This document shows, piece by piece, positions 57,498 to 64,000 of a DNA stretch of 64,000 nt. Below the pieces are notes generated by a model. That model saw only the letters and a program-made list of their open reading frames with translations, did not search any database and had not been told where the DNA came from. A program made the translations under genes and the position numbers. This stretch comes from Aquilaria yunnanensis (Eukaryota; Streptophyta; Magnoliopsida; Malvales; Thymelaeaceae). The stretch is taken from contig CM077594.1 in assembly GCA_039654915.1 (NCBI GenBank), forward strand, positions 102,128,893 to 102,192,892, given 5' to 3'. The stretch's first letter is position 1, and every line of letters starts with the position of its first letter.

Positions 57498-58178
57498 AGG
57501 CAGACCCATAGGTTACAAATGAGAGTCCATGGATCACTTTTTTTGAAAAAGATGTTAATACAATATACATAATTTAATAATTGGACCCCTTTGAATTTTT
57601 TAGTAGACTCCAATTATTTTCATAACATTTGTTAGAATAAAAGAATAAGCATCTATTACTTTAAGAAAGACAAAAAATGAGTCAGCTTTTTTTATGTATT
57701 AATAATTTTCCAATAACAAAAGTCTTTATTGCCCCTAAATTTTCATACATTTTTCCATCTAGACCTTGAATATTTATTTTACCCTTTTTTTAAGTTCAAA
57801 AATATGAAAAAAATTAAAAGAGTTAATCAAACACATGATAAAATGTAGGTGCTAAGTAGCAAGAAATGTATAGGTTTAAAGGCTAAAAAGAACATTTTTC
57901 TTTTACATTCTACCTAGCACGCACATCTAGCTTATATTCTTCATAATTCATATATAATTTTATAATTCATGTTGTTATTGTTAGACTAACGGCAAAAAAA
58001 ATAAATGGTAAATTTGGGCATTTTTTAAATTTTATTAAAAAAAATCATCGTTATATAGTATATGAGTTTAAATCTTATGATACACGTGTGAATTTATAAG
58101 CTTTATTATGTAATGGTGAATTTAATACTTGTATATGTATTCAGACCCCTTTTATAAAACTTATGGATCCGTGATTGA
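57498..58178. mobile_element. 0.66-kb dispersed element, copy 3 (diverged)
   Basis: Same order of blocks as 35872-36543 and 36869-37530: GAGTCCATGGATCAC, AATTGGACCCCTTTGAATTT, TTTTCATAACATTTGTTAGA, and CTTATGGATCCG at the end. It is more mutated than the other two, implying an older insertion. Confidence 0.68.
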
Positions 58179-58179
58179 T

Positions 58180-60737
58180 AAAATTGGCAAACATTATTAA
58201 ACAAAGAGCATAATATTTACAGTTATCATTACAATAGAATTATGTTGGAGTGACTGGTCAGTTGATGGTCAAATGGTGGCTAAATGAACCTTTTTAATTG
58301 CCAGATGGTCACCGAAAGCCTAGTCCTCAAGGATCGGCCCCCATTTCTTTTGGTTGCTAGGAGCAAAACAGACCATTTGTTTTGATCGTTGCACTATTTT
58401 AGTAATATTAATTTTTATTTATAATTTTTTTTGTTATTTTGAATTTTTTTGATAATTACTATGATTCAATTTTCAATGTTTCTATTTAAAATTGCCAATT
58501 AATTTAATAATTAGTTAATTATTGGTAACATTTAAAAATCCCCACCACCAAATTTTCATTTTCAGGCATTTGTTTTAAGAAAAGGGCTCGATACGAGATG
58601 AGAGCAGAGATTTCATAGATGAATAAAAAACATATTTGGTTGGACATGAGATGATAGCTAAGATTTGGGAAAGAATGGGTGCGCTGCTTCAATCGGGGAA
58701 GAAATTGGAAAGGAAGACACGTGGGAAGTCAGTAAGTGGAGGGATGATGAGGTTTGCATTTCATCATCTATTCACCATGATCCGCGATCGTCTCTAGTGG
58801 GCGTTTTCTTCATGTCGTTCAGACTTCATACCACAATAAAAGTAAAGCAACTAGAGAGGAGGAGTGGAGGGAGCTATAAATAACAAAAAACAAACGAAAA
58901 AAGAGATAGACATTTAAGGGAAGAAAATATTGGGCTGAAGGATTGGGTGTGAAGAAGGTGGTGGAAAAGATTGAACAAGTAACTTAAGAGAGAGATGGTG
59001 AGGAAAATTTAAAGGATTTTTATAGAATGATTGAGAGACTTTCAACCAATATGAACCGTATATTTGTTTATAGATCTGCGGCTTAAATCATTAGATTGGT
59101 CAACACACAAATTGCTGACATGGATCATAAGATGGGCACAACCATCCGAGCAACTATCTTGTCGACTGCAAAAAAAGGGGTCACTGTCTGAGGCGACCGT
59201 TTTGGCGATCGATTTGAAATTGTGCCCAGACGGTTGGTATAAATATGCTTTATCTTTTTTGCCACCGTTATTGTGGCTACCGAATATATGGTTACCATAA
59301 ACAGTCTCAAAAACCTATTTCTCTTATAATGTTATCCATGTGATTACTGTTGTTTATTTTTTGTCAAAAAATATACCATTTGTTTTATATGCTTAAAACT
59401 TCTTTATGCAATTTCATATACTTTACGTTTCACAAGTTACATTTATTCAAGAAGCAGTCATCAAAATTAATATGCAGAACAAACGAATTTGGAATAAAAT
59501 TAATTTTAACATCATTCGTGTACATAATATCAATAGTTTTTAAAAAAAATTAGAAATTTTGGAATGATATGCAAGTTGCGGTATATCTCAAGGTATACAT
59601 ATTGTGCTATGTATATTCCGCAGTAGCTAGCTTTATTAAAGACCTAAGATCTTAAATAAATAAATTGGTGATCAATTATTCTAAAGTCCCTAGCTAACTA
59701 GTTATATTAATGTGCTTTATTTCATCGATCTCTTATTAGTCTTTAACCGGTTTTATGACTCATTTACATGTCTCTCTCGCCGGCAACGGCAATTGTAACT
59801 TTGCAAAATGAATTGATTCTTAGATTTTAGTGGGACCATCACCATAACCATACAACAATCCAAAAACTCCCGCATTGCTTCCTTCCAACACTCACCATGC
59901 AAGAAGGGTGTTTTCACATATAATTTTGGTCTCATTTCCCCTAACCAGTAATATGAAATCAAGGTGTCATATTTGTGACAAGATAACTCAGTCATGGAAA
60001 CGAACTCGATCCCTTCCGGTGTCGGTCTGGGTTTTAACTTTTAACAATCTATAGCTAGTTAGCATGAATGGTAAATTAAAGAAGCAGCAGCAGGTTACAT
60101 TAAATTCGCAATCCAAGAGATCAGGCAACACTAATTAATGTAATATTGCTTCATGATTAGAGTTGTTGGGAAGAAAAATTATTCCCTAGATTTGTCCAAA
60201 AAAAATTACGCTTGTCTTTATGTTAGAAAATTTAACAAGGTTGTACTCTACAATTTTTCATACTGTGAACTCTCGTTGCTTTCCCTGGAACATATACACG
60301 TCTATCGTCCTTTGAAGGTCTCCCTCTATATATATAAGACGTAAAATTAAAAAAAAAAAAAAAAAGTGAATTTTTCAATTCCTATGAGACATAAACGTTA
60401 CCCAGTTCCGCAGTAAAGCCGTTGGCAGAGACAGGACGGGTTAAAATTGTAGGGGAAGAAGTTTCAGCTGACCGACTTTCCGTGTCATTTCCTTGATTAT
60501 TTGTTCACCTGTGAAATAAAAGTTTGTGTGTGTGTATTAATTTGTCAAACTAAACATCGTCACAAAGAAGTTAACTAAACATTCTTAGGTGTTTGGAATG
60601 TTCCACCCATGTCATGCTGTTCAGCAAAATGAAATATATTTAAAAGCATAATGATGAATATTGATAGAAAAAATAAAATAATGTATTAAAAATAGAGTAA
60701 TTATAATTTTCCAAGTTCTTTTAATCAAACTTTAATA
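58180..60737. other. intergenic, no supported gene
   Basis: A moderately GC-richer stretch at 58560-59300 has short frames (58665-58883, 59064-59300) with no family resemblance. The rest is AT-rich, with an A-run at about 60349-60365. Confidence 0.5.
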
Positions 60738-61623
60738 CTCTCCCTATCCTGGGTTGTTTAAAATGTTTCGATTCAGCACAAAATTTAAGATAGCCTCACT
60801 TTTTATCATTGTTTCCAATTTTGCCATTTGTTTTCTCTGTCGTTTTAGCCTTCACTTTTGGCCAAACCTACATCCATCTCCATTTCAGAATCATGCGCCC
60901 AGACCTTAAAAAATCAAGCACCCAACAATTCGTTGCTTCTAGTGTTACGACATGAATTCGTCGATTGAAGCAACCGAAGGTGGGAGAGGACAACGATTCA
61001 CCTAGATCTACTATCACCTCGTTGCCTCCGTCCGCCACCTATCTCCACCATCAAATCATCTTACATCTTTGCCATCGAATCGCCATCTATTACCTCGTTG
61101 CCTATCACCGTTGAATTGCCTCATTCATTAAATCACTACAAAATCATATATGTCTCCTTGTCGCTTATACCTGCCATTAAATTGTTGTCTGTCACCTATC
61201 GCTATTGAATCGCCTTTTATCCCAGTTGTCGAATCACTGTCAAATTGTCTTAAACTATCATCGGAATATTCATTGGAATTCCAGCCAGGTGAAAGAAAAA
61301 GTGAGAGTAAAGATGAAATGGCGAGAGAGAGAGAGAGAGAGAGAGAAGAGTTAAAATGGGGGTATAATGATAAATGGGATGAGAAAAGTTTATTAAATAA
61401 TAAAATATTTCAAAAAATTTGGGACAACCATTACTAAAAAAACTTGGTTTTTCAACGGTCAAATTACCAACGGCCTGACCGTTGGTAAAAAAAAAATTAA
61501 TTTACCAACAGCCAAATGCGTTGGTAATTTACCAACTGTCCAACGCTTTGGTAACTCAGCTATTTTTCAACAGTCAGATTACCAATGTGCATGCCAATAT
61601 GCTTGTGCGTTAGTAACCGTTAA

Positions 61624-61662
<39 letters not shown>

Positions 61663-62188
61663 TATTATTATTATTATTATTAAAAATATAATAATATATA
61701 TTTAAAATATATCATATACATTATAATTTTTAATGATAATAATCATATATAAAATAATATATTTTAGAAAATAAAGTTTTAGAATTTTTAAAACACTTTT
61801 AAAAAAATAAATATAATTTAAAATATATATTCTCATACACTTATTTAATAATATTAGTAATAATGTATCATATATAATAATATGTACTTAAAATATATCA
61901 TATATATATACATTAAATATATGACACATACATACATACATAAAATAATTATATTGTCAATTTTATCATTTTTATATAATATTTATATTTAAATATATAT
62001 AACTCTCTATATATATAATATACAATTTATAAGTCTTTAGTTGTAATAAATATATTCTTATGGTTAGTCAAGATTTAAATTTTGGCAGGCTTGTATAAGA
62101 AATTTCTTCTCTCTATAGACTCAGGTAGGAGTGGGCCACTTCTAATATAAACTTATTAATAAAATTACTTTTATAACTTTCTCTTATA

Positions 62189-62220
<32 letters not shown>

Positions 62221-63727
62221 CTACAATAATAATAATATGTATCATATGTATATTTTTATAATAATAATAATAATAATAATAATTTATTATTAATATTATT
62301 ATTATTATTATTATTATTATGTATAGAAAGTTTTGAAATTATAAAAATAAAGTAGTAGTAATATTTTTAAAACATTTATTACAATTAATAATTACAATTT
62401 AAAATATGTGTAAAAGCCCAAAACACCCACAAAGCCCAAACAAAACCCAAAACCCTAACCTAACCCATATTTATACCTAAATCTATCTCCCTCTCATTTC
62501 CACAGTCCCACCCTGCCGCCTCTCACCCCATTTTCTATCGCCTCTCACCTTCTCCTCATTCTCTCCGATTCTCTAGTCACCTTTCCTTCTCCTCCATGGC
62601 TACCGATCACGCTCCATCCGTCCCCAGCCTCGACTCACCTTGCCGCACCACCTCTTCTTCTCCTTCTTGGCCGCTGATCTACCCCTGCTGTTTTCCTCCA
62701 TTGTCTCTTCTTTCTGGCCACCGGTCTCCCTCCTTGCGTCCTCAACCCAGCCTCCTTACCTAACCGCCACGCCCTTCGCCGGATCACCGACGCCGGATCG
62801 CCTCTTCGTCTCGTAGACGATCCCTCTCAGCCTCTCTGCCTCACGGATGCGTGCTCATCTCCCAGCAGCGTTCACCTTCGCTTAGCAACCCACTGCCTAG
62901 CCCGATGCCGCAATGGTCTCCTTCGATCTTCATTGATTTTAACTGATTTTGTAATTTTTGAATTGATTTTTGTGTATAAACTTGTGGATCGGTTGTCTCG
63001 TTTTCATTTGTTATATGTGGTTGTTTCATTGTAGATCCGTTTGATTGATTTCGTAGATTTTGTAGATCCGGTATTTTGATTGTAGATTTAGTTTTAATTT
63101 TATGATTTTTTAGTTATTTTTGTCAAATTTTGTGAATTTTTGGTTAATTGTTGTGATATTTTTAATTCTATTAATTTTTTAATTTATTTTCAACTTTTAA
63201 AACTTCCGTGAATTTGAAATTTTTTATTAATTTTAGTGAACTTTTACCCAATTTTGTGAATTTTTTTTAATTTTGTGAGTTGTAGAAATATTATTATAAA
63301 TTTGTGCAATTTGCAATTTTTCAGGTTATGAATTTTTGTGAATTTTTTTATACTAATAAATTCTTTTTGAATTTTTATTGATTAGTTTTTGGTTTTCGTA
63401 ATATTAATTTATGTAATAATAAAATCTTAGTTATCTAATTTCTTTGCACGTTGGTAATGTGTTTGCACATTGGAAAATGTTGCTGTTATATGACTGATGG
63501 TAATTACCAATGTGCACGCGTTGGAAATTACCAACGCGGGTATTTTTGCACGTTGGTAATTTTTTTTTCCAACGAATGGTCTACTAACGCGCATTTACCA
63601 ACGGCTACGCGTTGGAAATTCAAAATTACCAACACTCAGCCGTTGGTAAATGCTCGTTGGTAAATGCCAAAATTTTAGTAGTGAACTCAAAATGAAAAAT
63701 GTTGTAAAGAATGTGGGACGGAAAGGA
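60738..63727. mobile_element. mariner-like element interrupted by a CACTA element
   Basis: Left end CTCTCCCTATCCTGGGTTGT after TA (60736-60737); right end, inverted, TCCTTTCCGTCCCACATTCT before TA (63728-63729). Both are diverged versions of the CTCCCTCCGTCCC mariner terminus. The body (60738-61428) has a pyrimidine-rich core and a (GA)n run near 61330. Its right part is displaced by the CACTA insertion at 61429-63683. Confidence 0.68.
61429..63683. mobile_element. non-autonomous CACTA (En/Spm-like) element, 2255 bp
   Basis: Left end CATTACTAAAAAAACTTGG; right end CCAAAATTTTAGTAGTG, so inverted CACTACTAAAATTTTGG. The 3-bp target duplication AAC lies at 61426-61428 and 63684-63686. Dense subterminal CGTTGGTAA/TTACCAACG repeats are present. 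It contains ATT/AAT microsatellites, a (GT)n run at about 62191-62220, and a pyrimidine-rich core (62440-62960) related to that of 32507-34509. No transposase frame. Confidence 0.9.
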
Positions 63728-63729
63728 TA

Positions 63730-64000
63730 TGTTAATTCAATTTTTGTAGCTTAATGAATTCTTATAGTTTTCTTATGAGGAAAAACTAATTTTATATGAT
63801 TAAAAAATTCTTCTTCTACTCATATTGTTATTTCCTTCCTATAGTATCCTTTACAAATGTACTTTCAAAATATTTCTTAATTTTTTTTCTTAATAAAGGA
63901 CGTTTAAAAAGTAAGTTTATATTTCAATCTTCATTATATATTTTTCTTCAAACATCAAGAAGAATATAACCAATTAAAAGAGACAATTACAATCTGCTCA
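63730..64000. other. AT-rich end of window, nothing identified
   Basis: No frame, repeat or terminus recognised. Confidence 0.5.

Noticed and set aside
1..64000. tRNA, rRNA or organellar DNA insertions
   Set aside because: I saw no cloverleaf with A/B boxes and no recognisable plastid or mitochondrial gene. A dedicated scan was not possible.

Overview
This is a stretch of eudicot plant nuclear DNA. The evidence is GT-AG introns, four recognisable plant gene families (WEB/DUF827 coiled-coil protein, 20S proteasome beta-1 subunit PBF1, COBRA-like GPI-anchored protein, CBL-interacting protein kinase), a fifth conserved plant gene (NST1-like membrane/zinc-ribbon protein), and AT-rich spacers packed with LTR, MULE, hAT, CACTA and mariner-like elements. 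I cannot name the species.

Layout. 1-8068 is the 3' part of a Tat/Ogre-type Ty3/gypsy retrotransposon: polypurine tract at 5478-5490 and a 2.58-kb 3' LTR at 5491-8068. Inside its internal region are two uninterrupted, intronless ORFs that are not retrotransposon genes. One is a basic Cys-rich protein like the nucleic-acid-binding proteins of carla-type flexiviruses (149-697). The other is a LOG-like cytokinin-activating phosphoribohydrolase (1372-2001). Each has its own TATA box, and an array of ~87-bp repeats lies between them. A ~2.7-kb, ~47-bp minisatellite follows. This cassette is the most unusual thing in the window.

8069-18180 is gene-free, with MITEs and a tandem duplication whose second copy was hit by a 1.07-kb MULE. 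18275-20385 is a two-exon WEB-family gene. 21431-23972 holds a hAT element and a Pack-MULE carrying a 4-coumarate:CoA-ligase-like fragment. 25681-28099 is PBF1 (seven exons, 223 aa). 29964-31794 is a COBRA-like gene (six exons). 32507-45530 is a transposon-rich block: a CACTA element, a segmental duplication with inserted 0.66-kb elements, and a mariner-like element nested in a MULE-like MITE. 46739-48118 is an intronless CIPK coding region with a 5'UTR intron. 49058-52882 (minus) is the three-exon NST1-like gene, convergent with the CIPK. 53-64 kb is gene-free, with a MULE, a hAT, a further 0.66-kb element and a CACTA nested in a mariner-like element.

The five host genes look like independent single transcription units; no operon-like or pathway relationship is apparent. 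Exon boundaries were worked out by hand from splice sites, frame and remembered family sequence, without alignments or transcripts.
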